Notes: a model not told the origin generated them from the letters alone. Counted from the stretch's first letter, positions 11,186 through 20,571 are shown. The stretch is 64,000 nt of DNA from Paraburkholderia nodosa (GCF_001718195.1 NZ_MCNV01000004.1:248001-312000); one strand, 5' to 3'. Numbers and translations are program-made.

Positions 11186-11205
11186 GATCGCTTCAACACT
11201 CCCTC

Positions 11206-12528
11206 CTACCGCGCCGCCTGCGTCCTCGTGCGCATCTTCGCGACCTCTGCCGCGCCCACCGCGCCTGCCTTGTTGTTCCAGCCCGCACGAACGAACGTGA
11301 GCACATCGGCGATCTGCTTGTCGCTTAGGACATCTGCATAAGCGGGCATGGGGTACGGCGCGGGCATGCCCTGGATCACGAGATCCCCGGTGCCGTTGAG
11401 CGTGACGTTGATGAGCGACGACGCGTCCTTCTCCAGCACGTTCGGATTGCCCGCGAGCGGCGCGAACATCGGCGCGAAGCCGCGCCCGTCGGCGCCGTGG
11501 CAATGCATGCAATACGCCGTGTAGACGCGCGCGCCCGCATCGTTCGCCGGACGCGAGAGCGAGACTTTCGTCGCCTGCGCGTCATAGGCGTAGGCCGTTC
11601 CGCCGTCGTCGCCCTTCGCCGGCAGCGACTTCAGGTAGACGGCGATCGCGTTGACGTCCGCGTCGTTCATGCTCTGGGTGCTCTTGTTGATCACGTCGGT
11701 CATCGAGCCGAACGCCGAGGCGTGCTGGTTCGCGCCCGTCTTCAGGAACTGCGCGAGGTCCGCTGCGCTCCAGCGCCCGAGGCCCGTGTTGTGCGCGCCG
11801 GTCAGGTTCGAGGCGAACCAGCCGTCGAGCAGGGCGCCCGTGAGCCAGGCGTCGCCGCTTTCGTCGAGCGCCTTCTCGTTGAAACCGATGCCGCGCGGCG
11901 TGTGGCACGAGCCGCAATGGCCGAGGCCCTGCACGAGATACGCGCCGCGGTTCCATGCCATGTCCTTGCCCGCTTTGTCCTGGTACGCGCCCTTCTCGAG
12001 GAAGACGGCGTTCCAGATCTTGAGCGGCCAGCGCATGTTCATCGGCCACTTGATGTCGGCGTCTCGGTTGCTCTGCTTGACCGGTTGCACGCCTTGCATG
12101 AAGTATGCGTAGAGCGCGGCGACGTCCTCGTCGCGCACCTTCGCATACGAGGGATAAGGCATCGCCGGATAGAGGTTGTGGCCGTCCTTGGCAACGCCCT
12201 CGCGCATGGCGCGCGCGAAGTCCGCTTGCGTGTAGCCGCCGATTCCGGTGTCCGGGTCGGGCGTGATGTTGGTCGAGTAGATGCGCCCAAGCGGCGTGTT
12301 CATCGGCAGGCCGCCTGCAAACGGCTTGCCGTGCGGCGCCGTGTGGCACGCTGCGCAGTCGCCCACGGCGGCGAGGTAGGCGCCGCGCTGGATCGTGGCG
12401 GCGTCCGCAGCGCCCGCCGCGAGGGCGGGGCGCGCAGTCACGCCGGCGAATGCAGCGAGTGCGAGCGCTGCGCCGGCAAAGCGGCGTAGGCCGCGGGCTC
12501 GTTGGGATGCGTCGATCGTTTTCGTCAT
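11206..12528 (-). CDS. Triheme cytochrome c, electron acceptor of molybdenum hydroxylase
   Basis: Exported c-type cytochrome of about 440 residues with a signal peptide ending in ARPALA. Three heme-binding CxxCH motifs are present: CAACH near residue 58, CGSCH in the middle and CMHCH in the C-terminal third, the layout of AdhB-like or gluconate dehydrogenase-type cytochrome subunits. The frame is open further upstream, but the ATG at 12528 starts the signal peptide and lies 11 bases after the upstream stop. Position at the end of the iorA/iorB-like operon indicates it takes electrons from that enzyme and passes them to the respiratory chain. Confidence 0.93.
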   Translation of the reverse strand: MTKTIDASQRARGLRRFAGAALALAAFAGVTARPALAAGAADAATIQRGAYLAAVGDCAACHTAPHGKPFAGGLPMNTPLGRIYSTNITPDPDTGIGGYTQADFARAMREGVAKDGHNLYPAMPYPSYAKVRDEDVAALYAYFMQGVQPVKQSNRDADIKWPMNMRWPLKIWNAVFLEKGAYQDKAGKDMAWNRGAYLVQGLGHCGSCHTPRGIGFNEKALDESGDAWLTGALLDGWFASNLTGAHNTGLGRWSAADLAQFLKTGANQHASAFGSMTDVINKSTQSMNDADVNAIAVYLKSLPAKGDDGGTAYAYDAQATKVSLSRPANDAGARVYTAYCMHCHGADGRGFAPMFAPLAGNPNVLEKDASSLINVTLNGTGDLVIQGMPAPYPMPAYADVLSDKQIADVLTFVRAGWNNKAGAVGAAEVAKMRTRTQAAR

Positions 12529-12539
12529 GGTTCGCTCCC

Positions 12540-14804
12540 TCAAGCCGAGTGCGCGGACGCGCCCGCGTTCACGAGCTGGCGGCCCACTGGCAAGTGGCGC
12601 AGACGCTTTCCGGTCGCCGCGTAGATCGCATTCGCCACGGCCGGTATGACCGCCGAGGTCCCGGGCTCGCCGATCCCGCCGGGCGCTTCGGCGCTCTTCA
12701 CGAGATGCACTTCGATCACCGGCATCTGGTCGATGCGCATGATCCGGTAGTCGGTGAAATTGGTTTGCGTGACGCGTCCGCGCTCGATCGTGATCTCGCC
12801 CCACAGCGCCGCCGTGATACCGAACACGATGCCGCCCTGGATCTGCGCCTCGATGGTCTCCGGGTTCACGGCCATGCCGCAATCCACGGCGCAGACCACG
12901 CGGTTTACACGCACCTCACCGTCGTCCACCGTGACGTCCGCCACCATGCTGAGGAAACTGCCGAACGCGTGCATCACCGAAACGCCGCGTCCCTGGCCCT
13001 TCGGCATGGGTGGTCCCCAGTTCGCGGCGCGCGTGGCTACGTCGAGCACATTGAGTGCGCGTGGCGACTTGCCGAGCAGATTGCGGCGGTAGGTGACCGG
13101 ATCGGTTTTCGCGGCCACGGCCAGTTCGTCGACGAAGCTCTCCACCACGAACGTGCCACGCGTGGGCCCCACGCCGCGCCAGAACGCGGTGGGCACCGCG
13201 TGCGGTTCCTGGCGCACGTATTCGATCAGCTGGTTCGGCAGGTCGTAGGGCAGGTCGGCGGCGACTTCGACGGCGTCGGGGTCGACGCCGTGCTGGAACG
13301 CGGGGGGCGCAAAGCGCGCCATGATCGAGGAGCCCGCGATGCGATGCTGCCAGGCCACGGGCTTGCCGTTCGCGTCGAGTCCGGCCGAGAGACGGTCGTA
13401 GTAATACGGCCGGTACATGTCGTGCTGGATATCTTCTTCGCGCGTATAGAAGACCTTGACCGGCACGCCGACCTGTTTGGCGATCTTGACGGCCTGGGTA
13501 ATGAAATCGGTTTCGAGTCGCCGCCCGAAGCCGCCGCCAAGCAGGTGATTGTGCAGCGTGACCTGCTCGGGCTTCAGACCCGTGACGGCCACGGCCGCAT
13601 CCACGGCGCGCGTGGGCACCTGGCTGCCCACCCAGATTTCGCAGCTATCGGGTTGTACGTGGACCGTGCAGTTGACCGGCTCCATCGTTGCGTGTGCAAG
13701 GAAGGGCTGCTGATAGACGGCGTCGATGCGCGTTTTTGCGGTGCCGAACCCCTGCTGCACGTCGCCGTCCTTGCGCGCGACGGCGCCTTCGCGTTGCGAG
13801 GCGCTCGCGAGATCGGCGACGATCTGCTGCATCGAAACCGTCGCGCCCGCGCCTTCGTTCCACTCGACGACGAGCGCAGCAGCGCCTCGTTTCGCGGCCC
13901 AGGTGTGCGCGCCGATCACGGCCACGGCGTTGTCGATCTTCACGACCTGCTTGACGCCGGGAACCTGCTTCGCGTGCGTGTCGTCGACCTTCGCGAGCGT
14001 GCCGCCGAACACAGGACAGTTCACGATGGCGGCGTAGACCATGTCGGGCAGGCGCACGTCGAGGCCGAAAAGCGCCGAGCCGTCCACCTTCTCCGGCGAG
14101 TCGAGGCGCTTTGTGGGCTTGCCGACCAGCGTGAAGTCTTTCGGCTCCTTGAGCGCGACCTTCTGCGGTACGGGCAGATGAGCGGCCGCATCGACGAGCT
14201 GGCCATAGGCGATGCGCCGCCCGCTCGCGTCGTGCAGCACCTCGCCCGCTTTGGCGTGGCAGGTGGCCGGATCGACTTGCCACTGCTGCGCCGCCGCCTG
14301 GATCAGAGCGGTGCGCGCGGCGGCGCCCGCTTCGCGCATGGGCTGCCAGGCAAAGCGAATCGACGTCGAGCCGCCCGTGAGCTGGCCGCCCAGCAGCGGA
14401 TCGGTGAAGAGCTTCGCGTTGGGCGGCGCGTGATCGATCGTGACGCTATCGAGCGGCACTTCGAGTTCTTCCGCGATCAGCATCGGAATCGAGGTGTACA
14501 CGCCTTGCCCCATCTCCACCTTCGGGACGATGAGCGTGACCTTGCCCGAGCGGTCGATCTGCACGAAGGCGTTCGGCTCGAACACGCCGTCTTGCGGGGC
14601 TTCGTTGCCGTCGCCGCCTACGACCGATCGACGCGTCTGGCTGTCGCCCTGCGCGCCGGCAGAAAAGCTGATGCCGAGCAGCAGGCCGCCGCCCGCCGCC
14701 GCGCCGAGCTTGAGAAACGTGCGTCGCGAGAGTGAGCCGCTTGCGGTGACATGAAGCTTGCGTTCCGGCGCGCCGTTTTGCGCATCGAGGAGACCTTGTG
14801 ACAT
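12540..14804 (-). CDS. Molybdenum hydroxylase large subunit, isoquinoline 1-oxidoreductase beta type
   Basis: Molybdopterin-binding catalytic subunit of the xanthine dehydrogenase family, about 754 residues, of the IorB type in which the FAD subunit is absent. A twin-arginine motif (SRRTFLKLG) and hydrophobic stretch near the N-terminus show Tat export, so the enzyme acts in the periplasm. Further landmarks are VEMGQGVYTSIPM, GGGFGRRLETDF, VPTAFWRGVGPTRG and the C-terminal GGIGEPGTSAVIPA. The ATG at 14804 lies one base after the stop of the 2Fe-2S subunit. Substrate may be an aldehyde or an N-heterocycle; relatives vary. Confidence 0.93.
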   Translation of the reverse strand: MSQGLLDAQNGAPERKLHVTASGSLSRRTFLKLGAAAGGGLLLGISFSAGAQGDSQTRRSVVGGDGNEAPQDGVFEPNAFVQIDRSGKVTLIVPKVEMGQGVYTSIPMLIAEELEVPLDSVTIDHAPPNAKLFTDPLLGGQLTGGSTSIRFAWQPMREAGAAARTALIQAAAQQWQVDPATCHAKAGEVLHDASGRRIAYGQLVDAAAHLPVPQKVALKEPKDFTLVGKPTKRLDSPEKVDGSALFGLDVRLPDMVYAAIVNCPVFGGTLAKVDDTHAKQVPGVKQVVKIDNAVAVIGAHTWAAKRGAAALVVEWNEGAGATVSMQQIVADLASASQREGAVARKDGDVQQGFGTAKTRIDAVYQQPFLAHATMEPVNCTVHVQPDSCEIWVGSQVPTRAVDAAVAVTGLKPEQVTLHNHLLGGGFGRRLETDFITQAVKIAKQVGVPVKVFYTREEDIQHDMYRPYYYDRLSAGLDANGKPVAWQHRIAGSSIMARFAPPAFQHGVDPDAVEVAADLPYDLPNQLIEYVRQEPHAVPTAFWRGVGPTRGTFVVESFVDELAVAAKTDPVTYRRNLLGKSPRALNVLDVATRAANWGPPMPKGQGRGVSVMHAFGSFLSMVADVTVDDGEVRVNRVVCAVDCGMAVNPETIEAQIQGGIVFGITAALWGEITIERGRVTQTNFTDYRIMRIDQMPVIEVHLVKSAEAPGGIGEPGTSAVIPAVANAIYAATGKRLRHLPVGRQLVNAGASAHSA

Positions 14805-14805
14805 C

Positions 14806-15261
14806 TCAGGCCTCCTTCGCGGCTTGCTTGATGGCGGCGCGAATGCGCGCATAGGTGCCACAGCGGCAGATGTTGCCCGCCATGGCGGCGTCGATATCCG
14901 CGTCGCTCGGGTTCGGATTCGCGGCGATGAGCGCTGTCGCCGACATCACCTGCCCCGATTGACAGTAGCCGCACTGCACGACGTCGATCTCGCGCCAGGC
15001 CTTCTGCACCTTCTGTCCGACGGGGGTGGCGCCGATCGCCTCGATGGTGGTGATCTTGCGGCCCGCAACGGCCGCGACGGGCAGCACGCACGAGCGCGCG
15101 GCCTCACCGTCGAGATGCACCGTGCATGCGCCGCACTGCGCAATACCGCAGCCGAACTTCGTGCCGGTGAGGCCGACGATGTCGCGCAGGACCCAGAGCA
15201 GCGGCATGTCGGGCGGCGCGTCGACCGTATGAGTTTCTCCGTTGATTGTCAACGTCGTCAT
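14806..15261 (-). CDS. Molybdenum hydroxylase 2Fe-2S subunit, IorA type
   Basis: Small electron-transfer subunit of 151 residues. The plant-type 2Fe-2S cluster ligands are Cys38, Cys43, Cys46 and Cys58 ([18 protein letters not shown]), and the second cluster ligands occur in QCGYCQSGQ and CRCGTY. The open frame continues upstream to 16254, but homology begins at the ATG at 15261 ([12 protein letters not shown]). First gene of the three-gene operon; it is presumably exported bound to the Tat-targeted large subunit because it has no signal of its own. Confidence 0.95.
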   Translation of the reverse strand: MTTLTINGETHTVDAPPDMPLLWVLRDIVGLTGTKFGCGIAQCGACTVHLDGEAARSCVLPVAAVAGRKITTIEAIGATPVGQKVQKAWREIDVVQCGYCQSGQVMSATALIAANPNPSDADIDAAMAGNICRCGTYARIRAAIKQAAKEA

Positions 15262-15480
15262 GGAGGGGGCTCTCCGAGAGTGGGGATTTGTCGTTCTTGA
15301 TCGTGCAATCGAAGCGTCCGCGCGCTGGCTGTTTCGCCTCTGCTGCCTAATGAGCCAGCCAAAGCGATGGCCAGTGGGCGCGGCCTTTCGACAACCGCAC
15401 GAGTGTAGCGCCGCCGTTAAATACGTGCAGAAATCGGTCCGTGTGGCTGCCCTGCGATGTTCGCGTCGCCAAAACGCGCC

Positions 15481-15514
15481 TTGACTTCCATTTAGATGAT
15501 GACTACCATCTAAA
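15481..15514 (+). promoter_or_regulatory. Promoter with embedded TetR-type operator
   Basis: TTGACT at 15481-15486 and TACCAT at 15504-15509 are separated by exactly 17 bases and form a plausible sigma-70 promoter 35 bases before the TetR gene. A perfect inverted repeat, TTTAGATG-N8-CATCTAAA (15491-15514), covers the spacer and the -10 box. That is where a TetR-type repressor would block RNA polymerase, so autoregulation is likely. Confidence 0.7.
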
Positions 15515-15543
15515 CAACATCGAAGCACGGAGCGCGGGTCATC

Positions 15544-16116
15544 ATGAGGAAGTCGAAGGTAGAAACGGCGCAGACGCGGGAGCGCATCGTGGAAGTCGCC
15601 GCTGGGGCATTCAGGGCGAATGGCATCCATGCAACGGGACTCGCCGACGTAATGGCCGCCGCCGGACTTTCGCATGGCGGCTTTTACCGCCATTTCGAGT
15701 CGAAGGACCAACTGGTTGCCGAGGCGTGCGAAGTGGGGCTGGCCGGCATCGTCGAGAACCTCGTCGCCGCTGCGGATGGGGCCACGGGCGAGGACGCGTT
15801 CCGCGCTGTCGTGGACGCGTACATGTCCACCGGTCATCGCGACGCGCGAGCGAACGGTTGCCCGCTTGCCGGCATGGGCAGCGAGCTGGCGCGCGCGGAC
15901 GACGCGACGCGCGCGGCGGCGTCGCGCGGGTTCGACGCGCTGGTGGACATGCTGGCGGCGCGCATGGCGACACCGGAGGAAGAGGCAGACCGCTCGCAGG
16001 CCGTTTTCGCACTCGCGGCCATGATCGGCGCGCTGACCATGGCGCGCATCATCCCCGATCCGGACGCTTCTGCGTCGCTGCTGGAAGACGTCAGGCAACA
16101 CATCGAATCGATCTGA
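15544..16116 (+). CDS. TetR-family transcriptional repressor
   Basis: One-component repressor of 190 residues. The N-terminal helix-turn-helix ([16 protein letters not shown], then [16 protein letters not shown]) is typical of the group; the C-terminal part has [17 protein letters not shown], seen in the AcrR/NemR-like TetR_C_33 type regulators that sense electrophiles or xenobiotics. It carries its own operator upstream and is followed on the same strand by an NmrA-like oxidoreductase and an SDR, its probable targets. It is also divergent from the molybdenum hydroxylase operon, a second possible target. Confidence 0.9.
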   Translation: MRKSKVETAQTRERIVEVAAGAFRANGIHATGLADVMAAAGLSHGGFYRHFESKDQLVAEACEVGLAGIVENLVAAADGATGEDAFRAVVDAYMSTGHRDARANGCPLAGMGSELARADDATRAAASRGFDALVDMLAARMATPEEEADRSQAVFALAAMIGALTMARIIPDPDASASLLEDVRQHIESI

Positions 16117-16161
16117 ACGAAAGCTGTCGCCAGAGACTGGCGATTTTATTTGCTTACCTAT

Positions 16162-16173
16162 GTGCATATGCAC
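16162..16173. promoter_or_regulatory. 12-base perfect palindrome upstream of oxidoreductase gene
   Basis: GTGCATATGCAC is a perfect palindrome located 19 bases before the ATG of the NmrA-like gene, in the short gap after the TetR gene. It does not match the TTAGATG dyad found upstream of the TetR gene. It could be an operator for another regulator or chance. Confidence 0.3.
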
Positions 16174-16192
16174 TTTCGGCGGAGAACTCATC

Positions 16193-17074
16193 ATGCAACA
16201 GCGTAAATTTCTGATTACCGGCGCCACGGGCAAAACCGGCGTGCACGTGGTCAATAACCTGCTCGAAGCCGGACACGCGGTTCGCGCAATGGTCCGTGCG
16301 GAAGACGCGCGCAGTGCCTCGCTGCGCGCCGCCGGCGCCGAAGTCGTGGTGGGCGATCTGCTCGATCACGACGACCTGATTCGCGCCACCTCGGGCGTGA
16401 CGGGCGCTTACCTGTGCTATCCCGTCAGTCCCGGGTTCATTCAGGGCACCGCGTATTTCGCGGACGCCGCGCGCCGCGCCGGTCTCGAAGTCGTCGTGGA
16501 AATGTCGCAGATCTCCGCGCGCGAGAACGCGAAGAGCCACGCCGCGCGCGATCACTGGATCGCCGAGCGCGTGCTCGACTGGTCAGGGGTGCCGACCATT
16601 CATGTTCGCCCGACCTTCTTTTCCGAATGGCTGATTTTCCCGTGGGTGCGCGACACCATCGTCAACGAAGGACAGATCACGCTGCCTTACGGAGCGGGAC
16701 GCCATGCGCCGATCGCCGCCGTTGATCAGGCCCGCTTCATCGCCACGGTGCTCGCGCAGCCGTCGGGCCATATTGGCAAGCGCTACGAGCTTTGCGGGCC
16801 GGTCGAACTCGACCACCATGGCATTGCCGACGAGATCGGCAAGGTCATCGACCGGAAGATCGTTTATCGCCCGGGCACGCTCGACGAATATCGCGCACAT
16901 TTGCAGAAGTACGACCTTCCCGAGTTTGCGATCCAGCATTTCATCGAAGTCGCCGTCGATTACCAGAACGGCGTGTTCAAGGGTACCGACAGCATCATCG
17001 AGCAAGTGACCGGAAAAGCGCCGCAGACGGTCGAGACGTTCATTCGCGCCCACCGCGAGCGCTTCCCGGCCTGA
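16193..17074 (+). CDS. NmrA-like NAD(P)-binding oxidoreductase
   Basis: Atypical short-chain dehydrogenase of the NmrA/NAD(P)H-binding group, about 293 residues. The N-terminal Rossmann loop reads [14 protein letters not shown] and the characteristic [16 protein letters not shown] and [13 protein letters not shown] segments follow. Such proteins act as NAD(P)H:quinone oxidoreductases or redox sensors; the classical SDR catalytic YxxxK is not obvious. The ATG at 16193 has ggag eight bases upstream, better than the ATG at 16160. Likely co-transcribed with the TetR and SDR genes on either side. Confidence 0.85.
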   Translation: MQQRKFLITGATGKTGVHVVNNLLEAGHAVRAMVRAEDARSASLRAAGAEVVVGDLLDHDDLIRATSGVTGAYLCYPVSPGFIQGTAYFADAARRAGLEVVVEMSQISARENAKSHAARDHWIAERVLDWSGVPTIHVRPTFFSEWLIFPWVRDTIVNEGQITLPYGAGRHAPIAAVDQARFIATVLAQPSGHIGKRYELCGPVELDHHGIADEIGKVIDRKIVYRPGTLDEYRAHLQKYDLPEFAIQHFIEVAVDYQNGVFKGTDSIIEQVTGKAPQTVETFIRAHRERFPA

Positions 17075-17119
17075 TTTCAAACTATCACTGTCCATGACTC
17101 ATTCTTTTGGAGATTCGAA

Positions 17120-17836
17120 ATGAAGATCAGGAATTCCGTTGTGTTTGTAACCGGCGCAAGCCGTGGCCTCGGTCTGGCTTTTGCACGCGAGGCGTTGGTC
17201 CGCGGTGCCGCGAAAGTCTACGCCGGGGTGCGCAATCCGGAAGGCTTTAGCGAACCCGGCATCATTCCGGTCAAGATCGACGTGACGGATCCGGACTCCG
17301 TTACGGCGGCCGCCAAGATCGCCTCGGACGTGACCGTGCTCGTGAACAACGCGGGCATTGCGGAAATTCTCGCGTCCCCGCTTGCGGCAGAGGCGGAAGA
17401 CCAGGCGCGGCGCATCTTCGAAACGAACTTTTATGGCGTCATTCGCACGACGCGCGCGTTCGAAGCCGTGCTGCCCAGCGATGGCAACGGTGGCGTAATT
17501 AACGTGCTCTCCGATATTTCGTGGCGAGCCGTGCCGTTCCTCGCGCCGTATTCCGCTTCGAAGGCGGCGGCCTGGAGCTATACCAACAACATCCGTCTGC
17601 ACTTCAGGGAACGCAAGATCGGCGTGGTCGGCGTGCATGTCGGCTTCGTGGATACCGATCTCACGAAGGATTTCGACGTGCCGAAAGCGAGTCCCGTCGA
17701 TGTCGTTCGCCAGGCCTACGATGCGCTCGAAACGGGAGAGAGCGAAGTGCTCGCGGATGCGGGCAGCCGTGAACTGAAGCAATCGCTTTCGGCTGCGGTG
17801 CCGGGATATATCGACCCCGCGGTGCTGCAGGCATAG
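17120..17836 (+). CDS. Short-chain dehydrogenase/reductase
   Basis: Classical SDR of 238 residues. Cofactor motif VTGASRGLGLAFA near the N-terminus, the structural motif NNAGIAE, a catalytic serine in INVLSDISW and the catalytic pair in PYSASKAAAWSY (YxxxK). A ttttggag-type site precedes the ATG. Third gene of the TetR-NmrA-SDR group; substrate unknown, but the grouping is typical of carbonyl or quinone detoxification sets. Confidence 0.92.
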   Translation: MKIRNSVVFVTGASRGLGLAFAREALVRGAAKVYAGVRNPEGFSEPGIIPVKIDVTDPDSVTAAAKIASDVTVLVNNAGIAEILASPLAAEAEDQARRIFETNFYGVIRTTRAFEAVLPSDGNGGVINVLSDISWRAVPFLAPYSASKAAAWSYTNNIRLHFRERKIGVVGVHVGFVDTDLTKDFDVPKASPVDVVRQAYDALETGESEVLADAGSRELKQSLSAAVPGYIDPAVLQA

Positions 17837-18211
17837 CGTGCCGTAGCAGGCCGCAAAGTGCCGGTGCTGCCGCACGCGCATGAAGACCGCGCGGCTCCGG
17901 CCCTCTATGTCGGCTGGACGTGGAGCGAAGTGCCGAGTGCGACAGGTTTCGAATCATCGTTTCGATCCACGGATGATTCGAACTGCGAAGGTTTGAATTC
18001 TTGTATCGGCAGTTAAGGCGAGCAGTTCCTCCGTTGCTTTCTCTGTGTGAGATTGCCCACACAACCCGCATTTACGGTCTTGAGCGTCGTGCCAAAACAG
18101 CTGATTGTTGAAGAGAGGGCTCCCGCCACGCGAATGTCACGAACAGGCTTTGAAGAGCAGCCGGCTGCGCAGTCTCTCATCTCTTTGAAGCGCAAGCACG
18201 CGGAGCCGCAC
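17837..18211. other. Intergenic stretch with nothing recognised
   Basis: About 375 bases between the SDR and the membrane protein gene. The open frame starting at 18047 only becomes protein-like from 18212. I see no convincing gene, repeat or strong hairpin; the 3' part presumably holds the promoter of the next gene. Confidence 0.4.
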
Positions 18212-19048
18212 ATGTTCAACAGCACCGTACTCGAAGTCGGCATTGGTTTAGTGTTCTGCTATTTCGCGGTGAGCCTTGCCGTCAGCACCGTGACCGAGCT
18301 TTTTGCGTCGCTCTTGCAGTTGCGCGCGAAATGTCTGCTATCTGGCATCAAGCAGATCCTGAACGACCCGCAGTTCAACGGCATGGCGCGCGACCTCTAC
18401 AACCACGCGCTCGTGAGCCCGCGCGACTCTGGGGACGCGACGAATGCGAGCGACCTGAAGTACAAGCCCTCTTATATTCCGTCGAATGACTTTGCCCTCG
18501 CGATGATCGATATCCTTCGGCGCGCGCCCGGTGCGGACCAGGACATCGGTCAGTCGATTGCCACCATACAGAACCAGCAGTTGAGGGAGGTATTGCAGGC
18601 AATGTACCGCCACGCCAACCAGGATGTCGGCCAGTTTTCGGACGCGCTCGGCAAGTGGTTCGACAACGGCATGGACAGGCTCTCCGGCACCTACAAGCGC
18701 TGGTCGCAGTTCATTTCATTTGCCGTGGCGCTCGTCATCGTGATCGCACTGAACATCGATACGGTGTTTCTGTTCAGGATTCTATGGTTGCATCCCTCGC
18801 TCGCGGGTGCGTTGCACGCAAACGCGTCTTCCGGCGCGGTTTCCCTGATGAACCAGTTGCCGATCGGCTGGCAAAGGGATGGTGCCTATGCAGACGGCGT
18901 GGCCTGGATGATCGTCGGCTGGCTGCTCACGGCGAGTGCAACGTTGTTCGGCGCGCCGTTCTGGTTCGACCTGCTGCAAAACGTGACGAACCTGCGCGGA
19001 ACCGGACCGTCCACCGACGCCGCCGCACGCAAAACGGCTTCGAATTGA
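18212..19048 (+). CDS. Predicted inner-membrane protein, unknown function
   Basis: About 278 residues. An N-terminal hydrophobic helix (VGIGLVFCYFAVSLAVSTV) is followed by a long soluble, probably helical segment with the repeated glutamine-rich patch IATIQNQQLREVLQAM, then two more hydrophobic segments at the C-terminus (FISFAVALVIVIALNI; WMIVGWLLTASATLFGAPFWFD). The ATG at 18212 starts the first helix; upstream extension to 18047 is not protein-like. I do not recognise a named family. Monocistronic by position. Confidence 0.75.
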   Translation: MFNSTVLEVGIGLVFCYFAVSLAVSTVTELFASLLQLRAKCLLSGIKQILNDPQFNGMARDLYNHALVSPRDSGDATNASDLKYKPSYIPSNDFALAMIDILRRAPGADQDIGQSIATIQNQQLREVLQAMYRHANQDVGQFSDALGKWFDNGMDRLSGTYKRWSQFISFAVALVIVIALNIDTVFLFRILWLHPSLAGALHANASSGAVSLMNQLPIGWQRDGAYADGVAWMIVGWLLTASATLFGAPFWFDLLQNVTNLRGTGPSTDAAARKTASN

Positions 19049-19095
19049 GGGACAGCCGGCTCAATCGCCCCTCGGCAAAGTCAGTTCCGCATCGC

Positions 19096-19620
19096 CTAAA
19101 ACAGGCTGACTACGCTGACGATGCTGCTCACGCCGGTGTCGGCGACAACACCGGCGCTGACACCAACGCCAACACTGGCGCCGGCGAGCATCGTCCCGCG
19201 GCACACCGGCGCGCCGCAGCGGCAGGTGTATTCGCGCACGTTGTCTTCGCAGGCGTCGTCGGGCAATTCGAGCGCGTAGTCGATGAACAGCTCTTCGCCT
19301 GGCAGGATGTCGCGGCACGCGTCGATGAACACGTGGCCGTTGATTTCGATGGTTTCGCAGTTCGCCTGGCACGCGTGATTGAGCCAGCGCGCCCAGTTGC
19401 CGCCCTGGCCGCCGTCGATTACGCGGCCATCGGAAAGGCCGAAGAGAAACGTATGCGCGCCGTCTTCACGCAGACGATAACGCCGGGCCGCGCTACGCCA
19501 GCTCATGATCTTGCCTTTGTATTCGAAGATGCGCTCGCCGGCCCGCAGGGGACGCAACGCATAGACGCCTTTTCCGTGCACCGGCGACTGCCGGACAGTC
19601 ATTCGTTTGCTCATGGCCAT
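19096..19620 (-). CDS. SET-domain protein (lysine methyltransferase-like)
   Basis: Compact SET-domain protein of about 174 residues. All core motifs are visible: GKGVYA at residues 16-21, the cofactor-binding NHACQAN at 80-86, EELFIDYA from 108, and a post-SET-like cysteine cluster C132, C134, C139 (TCRCGAPVCRG) that would bind zinc with Cys83. SET proteins transfer methyl groups from S-adenosylmethionine to lysine. The tail after the cysteine cluster is unusual: about 32 residues made almost only of Gly, Ala, Val, Ser (GASVGVGVSAGVV). The frame opens at 19767, but homology starts after the ATGs at 19620/19614. No signal peptide; target unknown. Confidence 0.88.
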   Translation of the reverse strand: MAMSKRMTVRQSPVHGKGVYALRPLRAGERIFEYKGKIMSWRSAARRYRLREDGAHTFLFGLSDGRVIDGGQGGNWARWLNHACQANCETIEINGHVFIDACRDILPGEELFIDYALELPDDACEDNVREYTCRCGAPVCRGTMLAGASVGVGVSAGVVADTGVSSIVSVVSLF

Positions 19621-19860
19621 CTTCGCGCGTTGAACGCGTGCAGTATAAGCGGCTACGATGAATGCGAGTGATGAAAATGGATATGGCCATCGACGCTGCG
19701 TATTGCGTCTTCGCACACTGCATGCACCGTATTGAAGCGGACGGCGCCCACTCTTCGCTCCTGACAAGTGTGCGCCCCACAGTTGACCTCGCGGGCAGGA
19801 TCAGGGCAACATACCCGGGTTTCTTTCGCGGGTTTGCGGATCCAATTCTCGAGTGGGCAT

Positions 19861-20316
19861 ATGGCAAGCACGAATGAGCCAGGCGCAGACGCCTCGCTGA
19901 CCTATCGGCTGAAGGCATTGACCAAGATCGCCGACCGCATGAGCAGTGAGATGTCGCGCGACAAGCTGGGTGTGCCGTATCCGGAGGCAAGCATCATCGC
20001 CGCGATCGGCACGTTCGGTCCGCAAACTGTGATGGATATCTCGCGGCGCGCCAACCTCGACAAGAGTCAGGCGAGCCGCACGGTGGAGGCCATGCTCTCG
20101 AAGGAGATCCTCGCGCGCACGGGCAACGACAAGGATGGGCGCAGCGTCATCATTTCGCTCACCGCCGAAGGCCGCAAGATCTTCAAGAAGATCGGCCCGA
20201 CCCTGGACAAGCGCGACAGCGACCTTTACCACGGGCTGAACGAGGCCGAGCGCGTTGCGCTGCGCTTCCTGCTCGACAAGATCCTCGCGTCACACGGCTG
20301 GGACGCCACGCCCTGA
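19861..20316 (+). CDS. MarR-family transcriptional regulator
   Basis: Winged-helix regulator of 151 residues. The recognition region reads MDISRRANLDKSQASRTVEAM, followed by the wing ARTGNDKDGRSVIISLTAEG, both standard for MarR proteins. The ATG at 19861 is chosen because the earlier open frame is not protein-like; the ribosome site is weak (gagtggg). It stands alone: upstream is the divergent SET gene, downstream a 255-base gap and then convergent genes. Target not evident. Confidence 0.87.
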   Translation: MASTNEPGADASLTYRLKALTKIADRMSSEMSRDKLGVPYPEASIIAAIGTFGPQTVMDISRRANLDKSQASRTVEAMLSKEILARTGNDKDGRSVIISLTAEGRKIFKKIGPTLDKRDSDLYHGLNEAERVALRFLLDKILASHGWDATP

Positions 20317-20571
20317 CCGCCTCCTGATCCGTGCATGATTTTCCGGTACGCGATCAGTCATTGAATTGTCATCAAATTGCCGCCACGAAGTGCAGTGCCG
20401 CCTGGTGGTGCGCCAGGCGTTAACGCTCAGTGGCACCCAAGCATAAAAGTATGGCAATGAAGCGAAAAGCGCTTCAATGGATTCATGAGCATTGGCGAAA
20501 CGTATCTGGACCGGGTGGGCGATCGCGCGCGCGTGCGAGTCATCGCCTTCGAAGCCGCGCATGCCTGGCCG

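Noticed and set aside
12450..14735. Very long plus-strand open frame (about 760 codons) opposite the molybdenum hydroxylase gene
   Set aside because: Antisense shadow caused by high GC; His/Arg-rich translation without any family motif, while the minus strand has a complete, recognisable enzyme.
15262..16254. Upstream extension of the 2Fe-2S subunit frame
   Set aside because: Runs antisense through the TetR gene and its promoter; homology starts at 15261.
19131..19156. Hairpin at the 3' end of the SET gene as a terminator
   Set aside because: It lies inside the coding sequence, more than 30 bases before the stop, and is explained at least partly by the Gly/Val/Thr-rich codons.
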